From Acuticoccus sediminis (GTDB lineage Bacteria; Pseudomonadota; Alphaproteobacteria; Rhizobiales; Amorphaceae), in assembly GCF_003258595.1 (NCBI RefSeq), contig NZ_QHHQ01000002.1, forward strand, positions 1,240,001 to 1,304,000: a stretch of DNA of 64,000 nucleotides, in the 5' to 3' direction. The notes beneath the pieces were generated by a model that ran no database searches, had not been told where the DNA came from, and was given only the letters and a program-made list of their open reading frames with translations. Positions 53,654 through 62,516 of the stretch are shown here, piece by piece. Each line of letters begins with the position of its first letter. Position 1 is the first letter of the stretch. A program made the position numbers and the translations under genes.

Positions 53654-54816
53654 GTCTGCCTCCTGCGGTCTGTGCGCTCGGCCTTGCGGCGAGCCTGGCG
53701 GACCACATGTGCCCGCACGCCCTCCGCGGCAACACCGGCGAGGAGGCCGACCGTCGCCCCGGCCGCGACCGTCCCGATGGCGGCGGCCGCGATCACCGGC
53801 CGGCAGTCGGGCCGCGCATCGAAGAGGCGGCGACTGAAGGAGAGTTCCGCGGCGGCCCAGAAGAGCAGCGCGCCGACCACCCCCGACGGGATCCCCGCCA
53901 GAAGCCGCACCATCTCGTCGCCGGCGAGCGCCGCCGCCCCGGCCGCGAGCGCGATCGCCGTCGGGGCGAGCGCCGTGCGGGCGCCGAACCGGTGGTGCGC
54001 CGCGATGCCGCCAGCGCCATGGCACATCGGCATCGCCCCGAACGGGACGAGCGCGAGGTTGAGGAGCCCGCTGGTCGCGGCGAGGCGCCGCTCGGTCACC
54101 CGGTGGGCGGCCGCGCCGTAGAACGAGCGGGCGACGGCGGCGGCGACGATCACGGCGTTCATCAGCGTCAGCGGCAGCTGCGGCACCACCCCGCCGAGGA
54201 TCACCGCCTGCAGCGACGGTGCCGCCGCGACGCTCACCGGCGCCACCGCGCCGCCGCCAAGGAGGATGCCGCCGAGCACCACCAGCAGCGCCCACGGCCC
54301 GCGCGGCACCACGAACGTCAGCCCCAGCACCGCGAGCGCGGCGGCGCCCGTCAGCGGATCGGCGCGGATCGCGGCGAACCCGACGAGGGCGAGGCCGAGA
54401 CCGAGGCCGACCTGCAGCCCCGTCACCACCGACTGCGGGATGAGCCGTGCCGCCCGCTCCAGCAGCGGCGTCGCGGACAACAGGAGAAGAACGGCGCCGA
54501 TGATCGCCCCCGCCCAGGCGATATCGCGCGAGGCGAGGCCGCCGGCGAGGATCGCGGCGCCCAGCGCCTTCATGGGCTGCACCGCGATCGGGACGCGATA
54601 GACGACCGCGACCAGCGCGTAGCCGGCGGCGAACCCCGCGAACACGGGCGTCGGCGACAGGATCCCGGCGACGAGCGCCGGAACGACATAGGGAAGCAGC
54701 GTGCCGAGGTCGCCGAAGGCTCCGGACACGTCGCCGAGAAGCTGCGGCCGCGCGGGAAAGCGCGTCGCGACCCTCGCCTGTGACTGCGTCTCGGGCACCC
54801 GTCCCTCTCCCGTCAT
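53650..54816 (-). CDS. Molybdate/sulfate transporter of the MOT1 type
   Basis: A protein of 388 aa from the ATG at 54816. It is hydrophobic, with about 10-11 helices. QLLGDVSGAFGDLGTLLPYV at the N-terminus and VPIAVQPMKALGAAILAGGL are the two conserved motifs of MOT1 molybdate transporters, distant relatives of SulP without a STAS domain. MPMCHGAGGIAAHHRFGAR is a third landmark. The coupled mop gene supports molybdate as substrate. Confidence 0.88.
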   Translation of the reverse strand: MTGEGRVPETQSQARVATRFPARPQLLGDVSGAFGDLGTLLPYVVPALVAGILSPTPVFAGFAAGYALVAVVYRVPIAVQPMKALGAAILAGGLASRDIAWAGAIIGAVLLLLSATPLLERAARLIPQSVVTGLQVGLGLGLALVGFAAIRADPLTGAAALAVLGLTFVVPRGPWALLVVLGGILLGGGAVAPVSVAAAPSLQAVILGGVVPQLPLTLMNAVIVAAAVARSFYGAAAHRVTERRLAATSGLLNLALVPFGAMPMCHGAGGIAAHHRFGARTALAPTAIALAAGAAALAGDEMVRLLAGIPSGVVGALLFWAAAELSFSRRLFDARPDCRPVIAAAAIGTVAAGATVGLLAGVAAEGVRAHVVRQARRKAERTDRRRQT

Positions 54817-54954
54817 CGGGTTGGGACCACGTTCGCAGCACGGCTGCGGCAAGACAACTCGTTCAACCGGCGGTGGGTGAATTCGTCGCCGACTTGAGGC
54901 ATCCTGCGAAAAAATTCGCGGCAAAACCGCACAAAACGACACAGGGAGGTGGAA

Positions 54955-55767
54955 ATGACCCGGATCGGCATGGCAGCGCTTCTCGTCGGACTGTGGGCGA
55001 CGGCGGCAGGGGCGGACGACATGGTGAGCCTTCACGCGGCCGGCAGCCTGAAGGCCGCGCTCGGTGACGTCGCCGACGCGTTCGAGGCCGACACCGGACT
55101 GACCGTGAGCCGCAGCTTTGCTCCGTCGGGCCTCCTTCGCCAACGCATCGAGGACGGCGAGCCGGCGGAGGTCTTCGCCTCGGCCAACATGCGCCACCCG
55201 CAGGCGCTGGCGGCCGCCGGGCTGGCCTCGCCGACCGTCCTCTTGGCCCGCAACGCCCTCTGCGCGCTCGCCGCCGGCGACCTCGAGGTGACCACCGACA
55301 CCCTCCTCGCCGTGCTCCTCGACGAGGACGTGCGCGTCGGCACATCCACCCCGAAGGCCGACCCGTCCGGCGACTACGCGTTCGCAGTGTTCGACAAGGC
55401 GGACGCGCTGGCGGGCGGGGCCGGCGAGCGTCTGAAGGGCAAGGCGCTCCAACTCACCGGCGGTCCGGACAGCGCCAGCCCGCCCGAGGGCCGCAACCCC
55501 TACGGCCATGTGATGGAGAGCGGCCAGGCCGACATCTTCCTCACCTATTGCACCAACGCGGTTCTCGCGCAGCGCGAGGTCCCGGCGCTGAAGATCGTGA
55601 CGCTCCCCCGGGCGCTCGCGACGGGTGCCGACTATGGCCTCACCGTCATGAACGGGGCGGGCGCGGACGCCTGGCGCCTCGCCTTCGCGATCCTTTCGCC
55701 GCAAGGACAGGCGATCCTGGCCCGCTACGGCTTCACCGCCCCCACCCTCCCCGCAGCCGCGGAATAG
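54955..55767 (+). CDS. ModA-like molybdate/tungstate-binding periplasmic protein
   Basis: A protein of 270 aa from the ATG at 54955 (GGGAGG upstream; a GTG two codons earlier is possible). Signal peptide 1-19 (ending AAGA). ModA-type landmarks: HAAGSLKAALGDVADAFE, GEPAEVFASANMRHPQAL, DPSGDYAFAVF and IFLTYCTNAV. It is divergent from the MOT1 gene across 138 bp and followed after 3 bp by a second binding-protein gene, then permease and ATPase genes, so two receptors may share one transporter. Confidence 0.85.
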   Translation: MTRIGMAALLVGLWATAAGADDMVSLHAAGSLKAALGDVADAFEADTGLTVSRSFAPSGLLRQRIEDGEPAEVFASANMRHPQALAAAGLASPTVLLARNALCALAAGDLEVTTDTLLAVLLDEDVRVGTSTPKADPSGDYAFAVFDKADALAGGAGERLKGKALQLTGGPDSASPPEGRNPYGHVMESGQADIFLTYCTNAVLAQREVPALKIVTLPRALATGADYGLTVMNGAGADAWRLAFAILSPQGQAILARYGFTAPTLPAAAE

Positions 55768-55770
55768 ACC

Positions 55771-56829
55771 ATGCGCCTCCTCCTCGCCGCCGCCCTCGCC
55801 CTCTGCCTCGCCGCCACCCTCCTCGTCGTCCCGGCGGTCGAGGCGCGCACCGTCACCGACTCGGCCGGCCGCACGGTGGAGGTGCCGGACGAGGTGCGGA
55901 CGGTCTTCGCCGCCGGCCCACCGGCGGCGATCGTCGTCTACGCGCTGAAGCCCGAGGCGCTGCTCGGCTGGCCGCGCGCGCTGCGTCCGGGCGAGAAGGC
56001 CTACGTCGCCGCCCCCTACCGCGACCTCCCGGAGACCGGCCGCCTCACCGGACGCGGCGGCGAGGCGAACCTCGAGCGTGTCCTTGCCCTGAAGCCCGAC
56101 CTCATCGTCGACTTCGGCTCGGTGCGCGACACCTATGCCGACCTCGCCGACCGCGTTCAGGCGCAGACCGGCATCCCCTACATCCTGGTGGACGGCCGCT
56201 TCGAGGCGACGGCGGCGAGCCTGCGCCTCCTCGGCGACGTCCTCGGCGTGCCGGAGCGCGGCGAGGCGCTGGCCGCCGACACCGAGGCGACGTTCGCCAC
56301 CCTCGACGCCCTCCTCGCCGACGTCCCCGAGGACGCGCGCCCGCGCGTCTACCTTGCGCGCGGACCCGACGGCCTCGAGACCGGCGTGAAGGGCTCCATC
56401 AATACCGAGATCATCGAGCGCGCCGGCGGCCGCAACGTCGCCGATGCGCCGGGCCAGCGCGGTCTGGTGCGCGCCTCGCCCGAGGCCGTGATCGTCGCCG
56501 ATCCGGACACGATCATCACCTGGGAGCCGGACTTCTACGAGCGCGTGTGGGAGAGCCCGCTCTGGGCCGACATCGCCGCGGTGCGCGGGAAGCGCGTCTA
56601 TCTCTCGCCCCTCGCCCCGTTCGGCTGGATCGACCGGCCGCCGTCGGTGAACCGCCTGATGGGCCTCAAGTGGCTCGCCGGCCTCTTCTACCCGGACCGC
56701 TGGGACGGCGCCCTCGCATCCGAAACGCGCGACTTCTACCGGCTGTGGTATCACGTGGACCTCTCGGACGAGGACCTCGGCAAGCTGATCCAATGGGCGG
56801 ACGGACGACCTCCGGCATTCCGGCAATAA
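55771..56829 (+). CDS. Type II ABC importer binding protein (MolA/FhuD-like)
   Basis: A protein of 352 aa with a signal peptide (1-25, ending VEA). TVTDSAGRTVEVPDEVRTVFAAGP, LERVLALKPDLIVDFG, ERAGGRNVAD and WIDRPPSVNRLMGLKWLA match the PF01497 family of iron-siderophore, cobalamin and molybdate receptors. MolA of Haemophilus, which carries molybdate and tungstate, is in this family. The molybdenum genes on both sides favour this ligand over iron, but that is inference. Confidence 0.85.
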   Translation: MRLLLAAALALCLAATLLVVPAVEARTVTDSAGRTVEVPDEVRTVFAAGPPAAIVVYALKPEALLGWPRALRPGEKAYVAAPYRDLPETGRLTGRGGEANLERVLALKPDLIVDFGSVRDTYADLADRVQAQTGIPYILVDGRFEATAASLRLLGDVLGVPERGEALAADTEATFATLDALLADVPEDARPRVYLARGPDGLETGVKGSINTEIIERAGGRNVADAPGQRGLVRASPEAVIVADPDTIITWEPDFYERVWESPLWADIAAVRGKRVYLSPLAPFGWIDRPPSVNRLMGLKWLAGLFYPDRWDGALASETRDFYRLWYHVDLSDEDLGKLIQWADGRPPAFRQ

Positions 56830-56845
56830 ATCCGGCGGGACCGCC

Positions 56846-57877
56846 TTGAGCCTCGCCGCGAGCCGCCGTGTCCCCATCGCGGTCGCCGGGTTCGCTCTCG
56901 GCGTCGCGGCGCTGGCCGCGCTGACATTGGGCGCACTGGTGATCGGCCCCTACCCGCTCTCACCCGGCGAGGCGCTGACCCTGCTGGTTCGCCGCGCGCT
57001 GGCGCTCCCGACCGAGGGCGGAGCGCCGGAGACGGTGCTGCTGTCGATCCGCCTGCCGCGCGTCGCCGCGGCGCTCCTCGTCGGCGCGGCGCTCGCGGCG
57101 GCGGGGGCGGCCTACCAGACGCTGTTCCGCAACCCGCTCGTCTCGCCCGACATCCTGGGCGTCTCCGCCGGGGCCGGCCTCGGCGCGGTGCTGGGGATCT
57201 TCCTCGCGCTGCCGGTCGCCGCGATCCAGCTCATGGGGTTCGCCGGCGGGCTGGCGGCGGTGGCGCTGGTGGCGTCCGTCTCGGCGGCGGTCCGCTCCGG
57301 CGACCGGACGCTCGTCCTGGTCCTCTCCGGCGTCGTCATCGGCGCCCTCGCCGGGGCGGCGACCTCCCTCCTCAAGGTGCTCGCCGATCCGTACGACCAG
57401 CTTCCGGCGATCACCTTCTGGCTCCTCGGCAGCCTCGCCGGAGCGAAGACGTCGGACGTGCTCCCGACGCTCCCGGTCGTCGCTCTCGGCCTCCTCCCGC
57501 TGTTCCTGCTGCGCTGGCGCATCAACGTGCTCTCGATGGGCGACGAGGACGCCCGCGCGCTGGGGATCGACGCCGGCCGGCTGCGCGGCGCGGTCATCGT
57601 CTGCGCCACGCTGGTGACGGCGAGCGTCGTCGCCATGGCCGGCATCGTCGGCTGGGTCGGCCTCGTCGTGCCGCACATCGCGCGGATGCTCGTGGGGCCG
57701 GGCTTCGGCCGGCTCCTCCCGGCTGCGGCGCTCCTGGGCGCCGGCTACCTCCTCGTCGTCGACACGCTCGCCCGCAGCATCGCATCGGTGGAGGTGCCGC
57801 TCGGCATCCTGACCGCCGTCGTCGGCGCGCCCTTCTTCCTGTGGCTGCTGGCGCGCGGCCGGCGCACGTTCGGCTGA
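56846..57877 (+). CDS. FecCD-type permease (MolB-like)
   Basis: A protein of 343 aa with a TTG start and weak upstream GGCGGG. RLPRVAAALLVGAALAAAGAAYQTLFRNPLVSPDILGVSAGAG is the FecCD signature; GIVGWVGLVVPHIARMLVG is the conserved coupling region. Ten hydrophobic segments are expected. It forms the channel for the preceding receptor(s). Confidence 0.92.
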   Translation: MSLAASRRVPIAVAGFALGVAALAALTLGALVIGPYPLSPGEALTLLVRRALALPTEGGAPETVLLSIRLPRVAAALLVGAALAAAGAAYQTLFRNPLVSPDILGVSAGAGLGAVLGIFLALPVAAIQLMGFAGGLAAVALVASVSAAVRSGDRTLVLVLSGVVIGALAGAATSLLKVLADPYDQLPAITFWLLGSLAGAKTSDVLPTLPVVALGLLPLFLLRWRINVLSMGDEDARALGIDAGRLRGAVIVCATLVTASVVAMAGIVGWVGLVVPHIARMLVGPGFGRLLPAAALLGAGYLLVVDTLARSIASVEVPLGILTAVVGAPFFLWLLARGRRTFG

Positions 57878-57879
57878 CG

Positions 57880-58701
57880 ATGACGTCGCTGTCCGCAGAC
57901 GGCCTCGCCATCGGCTATGGCGGCCGGGCGATCGCATCGGGCCTCTCGTTCGCCGCCGAGGCGGGCGAGGTGCTCGTCCTCCTCGGCCCCAACGGGTGCG
58001 GGAAGACGACGCTCTTCAAGACCCTCCTCGGCCTTCTCCCCGCCGTCCGAGGCACGGTCGCGCTGGGCGGCGCGCCCGTTACCCGCCTCTCGCGCCGGGA
58101 GGTCGCCCGCCGCGTCGCCTACGTGCCGCAGTCACACGGCGTGCCGTTCGCGTTCAGCGCGCTGGAGCTCGTCACCATGGGGCGCACCGCCTGGCTCGGC
58201 CCGCTGGCACAGCCGGGCCGCGCCGACCGGGCGGCGGCGCATGCGGCGCTGGAGCGCGTCGGCATCGCCCACCTCGCCGGGGCGGACGTGACGCACCTCT
58301 CCGGCGGCCAGCGCCAGCTCGTCTTCGTCGCCCGCGCGCTCGCGCAGGAGGCGCCGGTCCTCGTCCTCGACGAACCCACCGCGAGCCTCGACTTCGGCAA
58401 CCAGGCGGTGGTGCTCGCCGAGATCGCCCGCCTCTCCGGCATGGGCCTCACCATCGTCCTGTCGACCCACGACCCGGACCACGCCTTCGCCGTCGGCACC
58501 CGCGCGCTCCTCATGGAAGGCGGCGCCATCGCCGCGCAGGGCCCGCCCGCCGAGACGCTCACCGAGACCGCCCTGTCGCGCGTCTACGGCGTCGGCGTCA
58601 CGGTGGAGCGGCTCGCCGACGGGCGGCGCGTGTGCGTCCCCTCGCTCAGCCGCGCTGCGGCAGGAAGCAGTCCGACTGGCGGCGCACCTCCTCGGCGATG
58701 A
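57880..58701 (+). CDS. ABC transporter ATPase (FecE/MolC-like)
   Basis: A protein of 273 aa. Walker A GPNGCGKTT, signature LSGGQRQLVFVA, Walker B VLVLDEPTASLD, H-loop STHDPDH. It follows the permease by 2 bp. Its last 56 bp overlap the end of the convergent LysR gene, so the C-terminal 18 codons are antisense to that gene. Confidence 0.93.
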   Translation: MTSLSADGLAIGYGGRAIASGLSFAAEAGEVLVLLGPNGCGKTTLFKTLLGLLPAVRGTVALGGAPVTRLSRREVARRVAYVPQSHGVPFAFSALELVTMGRTAWLGPLAQPGRADRAAAHAALERVGIAHLAGADVTHLSGGQRQLVFVARALAQEAPVLVLDEPTASLDFGNQAVVLAEIARLSGMGLTIVLSTHDPDHAFAVGTRALLMEGGAIAAQGPPAETLTETALSRVYGVGVTVERLADGRRVCVPSLSRAAAGSSPTGGAPPRR

Positions 58702-59557
58702 AGTCCGCCGTCAGCCGCACGCGGGCGAGGTCGCGCGTGTCGCTGTGGACGACCATGAAGAAGGTGCGCGTCAGCGCCACCCGCCCGGCCAGCACGCGCA
58801 CCAGCCGCGCGTCGCCGTCGGCGAGGAAGCACGGCAGGACGCACAGCCCCGCCCCCGCCGCCGCGGCCTCCTTCTGGGCGAGGAGGTTCGAGCTCGTGAT
58901 CCGCGGCCGGATCCCCTTCGCCACCGCCGGCAGGTAGTCGAGCTCCGGGGTGAAGATCAGGTCGTCGATGTAGCTGATGAACGGCACCCGCGTGAAATCC
59001 TGCGGGTCCGTGAGCCGGGCCCAGCGGGCGGCGTCCTCCGCCGCGCCGTAGACGCCGAGCTCGTAGTCCGTCAGCCGCCGGACGTGGAGGCGCCCGCGGT
59101 CGGGGTGCGACAGGCCGATGGCGATGTCCGCCTCCCGTCGCGAGGTGGAGAAGCTGCGCGGCAGGGCGACGAGCTGGATCTCGAGGTCCGGATTGTCCCG
59201 CTGGAGGCGGCCGATGGCGGGCGACAGGATCGCCGTCCCGAACCCGTCCGGCGCGCCGATGCGCACCACGCCGGACGCCTCGGTCCGCGCCGCGCCGACG
59301 TCCGACTGGATCGAGAACATGGTGCTCTCGATGGTCTCGGCGTGCTTCAGCAGCGCGAGACCGTCCGCCGTCAGCGCGTAGCCGCTGCTGCCGCGCTCGA
59401 ACAGCTTGGTCTGAAGCGCGCCCTCCAGCCCGGCGAGGCGGCGGCTCAGGGTGGAGTGGTCGACGCCCTGGCGCCGGCCGGCCTCGGTCAGCGTCCCGGC
59501 GCGCGCGATGGCGAGGAACGACTGCAAAAGATCCCAATCGAAGGAACGCATGCGCAT
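58646..59557 (-). CDS. LysR-family regulator of the valine-catabolic genes
   Basis: A protein of 303 aa (ATG at 59557; a second ATG at 59551). N-terminal winged helix with GTLTEAGRRQGVDHSTLSRRLAGLEGAL, the VDHSTLSRRL form typical of the LysR group related to the glycine-cleavage and mmsA-linked regulators. The effector domain begins near residue 90. Divergent from mmsA, which it probably activates. Confidence 0.9.
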   Translation of the reverse strand: MRMRSFDWDLLQSFLAIARAGTLTEAGRRQGVDHSTLSRRLAGLEGALQTKLFERGSSGYALTADGLALLKHAETIESTMFSIQSDVGAARTEASGVVRIGAPDGFGTAILSPAIGRLQRDNPDLEIQLVALPRSFSTSRREADIAIGLSHPDRGRLHVRRLTDYELGVYGAAEDAARWARLTDPQDFTRVPFISYIDDLIFTPELDYLPAVAKGIRPRITSSNLLAQKEAAAAGAGLCVLPCFLADGDARLVRVLAGRVALTRTFFMVVHSDTRDLARVRLTADFIAEEVRRQSDCFLPQRG

Positions 59558-59559
59558 CC

Positions 59560-59600
59560 ATGCACAACGGATGTGATCGCTTGAGCCTATGGCTGTGCAT
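59560..59600. promoter_or_regulatory. Candidate LysR operator/mmsA promoter
   Basis: Inverted ATGCACA (59560-59566) and TGTGCAT (59594-59600) repeats in the 91-bp divergent gap. Their spacing (27 bp between) would allow a tetramer of the regulator to bind both sites. Confidence 0.45.
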
Positions 59601-59648
59601 CAATGCGTGCAACATGTTCCCCAAACCAGAACACGCAGAGGGACGGAC

Positions 59649-61145
59649 ATGCGCGACATTGGGCATTATATCGGCGGCAAGACGGTCTCCGGCACGAGCG
59701 GTCGCACGGCCGACGTCTTCAACCCCTCCACCGGCGACGTTCAGGCCAGGGTGGCGCTCGCCAGCGCCGACGAGGTGCGCGCCGCGGTCGCCAACGCCAG
59801 GGCCGCCCAGCCGGAATGGGCGGCGCAGAACCCGCAGCGCCGCGCCCGCGTGATGATGAAGTTCCTGCAGCTCGTACAGGACGAGTTCGAGTCCCTCGCG
59901 GTGCTCCTCGCCAGCGAGCACGGCAAGACGGTGCCGGATGCCAAGGGCGACATCCAGCGCGGCCTCGAGGTGGTGGAGTTCGCCTGCGGCATCCCGCACC
60001 TGCTGAAGGGCGAATACACCGAGGGCGCCGGACCGGGCATCGACGTCTATTCCATGCGCCAGCCGCTCGGCGTGGTGGCGGGGATCACGCCGTTCAACTT
60101 CCCCGCCATGATCCCGCTGTGGAAGGCGGCCCCGGCGCTCGCCTGCGGCAACGCCTTCATCCTGAAGCCGTCCGAGCGCGATCCGTCGGTGCCGATGCGC
60201 CTCGCCGAGCTCTTCGTCGAGGCCGGTCTTCCGAAGGGCGTCCTCAACGTGGTGAACGGTGACAAGACCGCCGTCGACGCCATCCTGACCGACCCCGACA
60301 TCATGGCCGTCGGCTTCGTCGGCTCGTCCGACATCGCCCAGTACATCTACTCGGAGGCGGCGCGCACCGGAAAGCGCGCGCAGTGCTTCGGCGGCGCCAA
60401 GAACCACGCCATCATCATGCCCGATGCCGACATGGACCAGGCCGTCGACGCCCTCATCGGCGCCGGCTACGGCTCGGCCGGCGAGCGCTGCATGGCGATC
60501 TCCGCCGCCGTCCCGGTCGGCGAGAAGACCGCCGACATCCTCGTCGAGAAGCTGATCCCGCGCGTCGAGTCGCTGAAGATCGGCCCGTCGACCGACTCCT
60601 CGGCCGACTACGGCCCGCTGGTGACGGCCGCCGCGGTGAAGCGCGTGCGCTCCTACATCGACAAGGGCGTCGAGGAAGGCGCCAGGCTCGTCGTCGACGG
60701 ACGCGGCTTCAAGATGCAGGGCTACGAGGACGGCTTCTTCATCGGCAGCTGCCTCTTCGACGAGGTGACGCCCGACATGACGATCTACAAGGAGGAGATC
60801 TTCGGCCCCGTCCTCTCGGTCGTCCGCGCCAAGACCTACGAGGAGGCCCTCTCCCTCGCCACCGACCACGAGTACGGCAACGGCGTCGCCATCTTCACCC
60901 GCGACGGTGACGCGGCGCGCGACTTCACCACCCGTGTCAACGTCGGCATGGTCGGCGTCAACGTGCCGATCCCTGTGCCCGTCGCCTATCACACCTTCGG
61001 CGGCTGGAAGCGCTCCGGCTTCGGCGACCTCAACCAGCACGGCCCGGACTCCATCCGCTTCTACACCAAGACCAAGACCGTCACCGCGCGCTGGCCGTCC
61101 GGGGTGAAAGAGGGTGCCGAGTTCGTCATTCCGACGATGGGCTGA
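59649..61145 (+). CDS. mmsA: CoA-acylating methylmalonate-semialdehyde dehydrogenase
   Basis: A protein of 498 aa, usual for MmsA, from the ATG at 59649. Aldehyde dehydrogenase fold with GITPFNFPAMIPLWKAAPAL, GAKNHAIIMPDAD and the catalytic Cys in AGERCMAISAAV. It converts methylmalonate semialdehyde, NAD and CoA to propionyl-CoA and CO2 in valine catabolism. Acyl-CoA dehydrogenase and mmsB follow in the same direction. Confidence 0.95.
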   Translation: MRDIGHYIGGKTVSGTSGRTADVFNPSTGDVQARVALASADEVRAAVANARAAQPEWAAQNPQRRARVMMKFLQLVQDEFESLAVLLASEHGKTVPDAKGDIQRGLEVVEFACGIPHLLKGEYTEGAGPGIDVYSMRQPLGVVAGITPFNFPAMIPLWKAAPALACGNAFILKPSERDPSVPMRLAELFVEAGLPKGVLNVVNGDKTAVDAILTDPDIMAVGFVGSSDIAQYIYSEAARTGKRAQCFGGAKNHAIIMPDADMDQAVDALIGAGYGSAGERCMAISAAVPVGEKTADILVEKLIPRVESLKIGPSTDSSADYGPLVTAAAVKRVRSYIDKGVEEGARLVVDGRGFKMQGYEDGFFIGSCLFDEVTPDMTIYKEEIFGPVLSVVRAKTYEEALSLATDHEYGNGVAIFTRDGDAARDFTTRVNVGMVGVNVPIPVPVAYHTFGGWKRSGFGDLNQHGPDSIRFYTKTKTVTARWPSGVKEGAEFVIPTMG

Positions 61146-61149
61146 CCCG

Positions 61150-62295
61150 ATGATCGGCTTCGACCCGACCGAGGAGCAGGTCGCCATCCGCCAGATGGCG
61201 CTCGACTTCGCGGCCAACGAGATCGCCCCGCACGCCATGGAGTGGGACGAGGCGAAGACCTTCCCCGTCGAGACGCTGCGCGCGGCCGCCGCGCTCGGCT
61301 TCGGCGCCATCTACGTCGCCGAGGACGTCGGCGGGTCGGGCCTCAGCCGGCTCGACGCGGCGATGATCTTCGAGGCGCTGTCGACGGGGTGCCCGGCGGT
61401 CGCGTCGTACATCTCGATCCACAACATGTGCGCTTGGATGGTCGACCGCTTCGGCTCCGAGGAGCAGAGGCAGGCCTGGCTTCCGTCCCTCGCGACCATG
61501 GAGTGCCTCGCGAGCTACTGCCTGACGGAGCCGGGCGCCGGCTCCGACGCCGCCGCCCTCAAGACCCGTGCCCGGCGCGACGGGGACGAGTACGTCCTCG
61601 ACGGGCAGAAGCAGTTCATCTCCGGCGCGGGGGCTTCGCACCTCTACGTGGTGATGGCGCGCACGGGGGACGACGGCCCGCGCGGCATCTCCACCTTCCT
61701 CGTGCCCGGCGATGCGCCCGGCCTCTCCTTCGGCGCCAACGAGCGCAAGATGGGGTGGAACGCGCAGCCGACCCGCGCCGTGGTGCTCGACGGCGTGCGC
61801 GTCCCCGCCGCCAACCGCCTCGGCGAGGAAGGCGTCGGCTTCAGGATCGCCATGGCCGGGCTCGACGGCGGCCGGCTCAATATCGCCGCCTGCTCGCTCG
61901 GCGGGGCGCAGGCCGCGCTCGACAAGGCGCTCGCCTACATGGCCGAACGCCGCGCCTTCGGCCACGCCCTGAGCGAGTTCCAGGCGCTGCAGTTCCGCCT
62001 CGCCGACATGGCGACCGACCTCGAGGTCGCGCGCACCTTCCTGTGGCGCGCCGCCGCCGCGCTCGACGCGAAGGCGTCGGACGCGACGACCCTCTGCGCC
62101 ATGGCGAAGCGCTTCGTCACCGACGCGGGGTCCGCCGTCGCCAATCAGGCGCTGCAGCTCCACGGCGGCTACGGGTACCTCTCGGAGTACGGCATCGAGA
62201 AGCTGGTTCGGGATCTCCGGGTGCACCAGATCCTGGAAGGAACCAACGAGATCATGCGCCTCATCATTGCGCGCTCGCTCGTGCGCGGCCGCTAG
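61150..62295 (+). CDS. Isobutyryl-CoA dehydrogenase (acyl-CoA dehydrogenase family)
   Basis: A protein of 381 aa, 4 bp after mmsA. FAD-binding and substrate regions: YCLTEPGAGSDAAALKT, KQFISGAG, and LHGGYGYLSEYGIEKLVRDLRVHQILEGTNEIMR. The context of mmsA and mmsB makes branched-chain isobutyryl-CoA the likely substrate, giving methacrylyl-CoA. Confidence 0.92.
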   Translation: MIGFDPTEEQVAIRQMALDFAANEIAPHAMEWDEAKTFPVETLRAAAALGFGAIYVAEDVGGSGLSRLDAAMIFEALSTGCPAVASYISIHNMCAWMVDRFGSEEQRQAWLPSLATMECLASYCLTEPGAGSDAAALKTRARRDGDEYVLDGQKQFISGAGASHLYVVMARTGDDGPRGISTFLVPGDAPGLSFGANERKMGWNAQPTRAVVLDGVRVPAANRLGEEGVGFRIAMAGLDGGRLNIAACSLGGAQAALDKALAYMAERRAFGHALSEFQALQFRLADMATDLEVARTFLWRAAAALDAKASDATTLCAMAKRFVTDAGSAVANQALQLHGGYGYLSEYGIEKLVRDLRVHQILEGTNEIMRLIIARSLVRGR

Positions 62296-62338
62296 CGCAT
62301 CCCGCGCCCGAAGGATCGCGCCAGAGCGGGACGTGCTC

Positions 62339-62383
62339 CGGCGCATCATCGGCCGGGAGCGGACCGGCGGGGACGATGCGCCG
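62339..62383. repeat. Hairpin between acyl-CoA dehydrogenase and mmsB
   Basis: Nine-base perfect arms (62339-62347 and 62375-62383) in the 221-bp gap between the two genes. It may stabilise or attenuate the operon transcript. Nothing coding is seen in the gap. Confidence 0.4.
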
Positions 62384-62516
62384 AACCGCCGGATCGGGGC
62401 CGTCCCGTCCGGTCGGGCGGGATCGACCTGACCGGAACGCGCCCCAGGTCTACGATGCCGCCCCCGGCCCCGCCGGTGCCGGGGCGCCCGCAACAGAACA
62501 TTCGGAGGAGAACACA

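Noticed and set aside
53650-56877. A 1075-codon minus-strand frame suggesting a giant fusion with the MOT1 transporter
   Set aside because: Only the part below 54816 has transporter character; the remainder is antisense to the ModA-like and MolA-like receptor genes.
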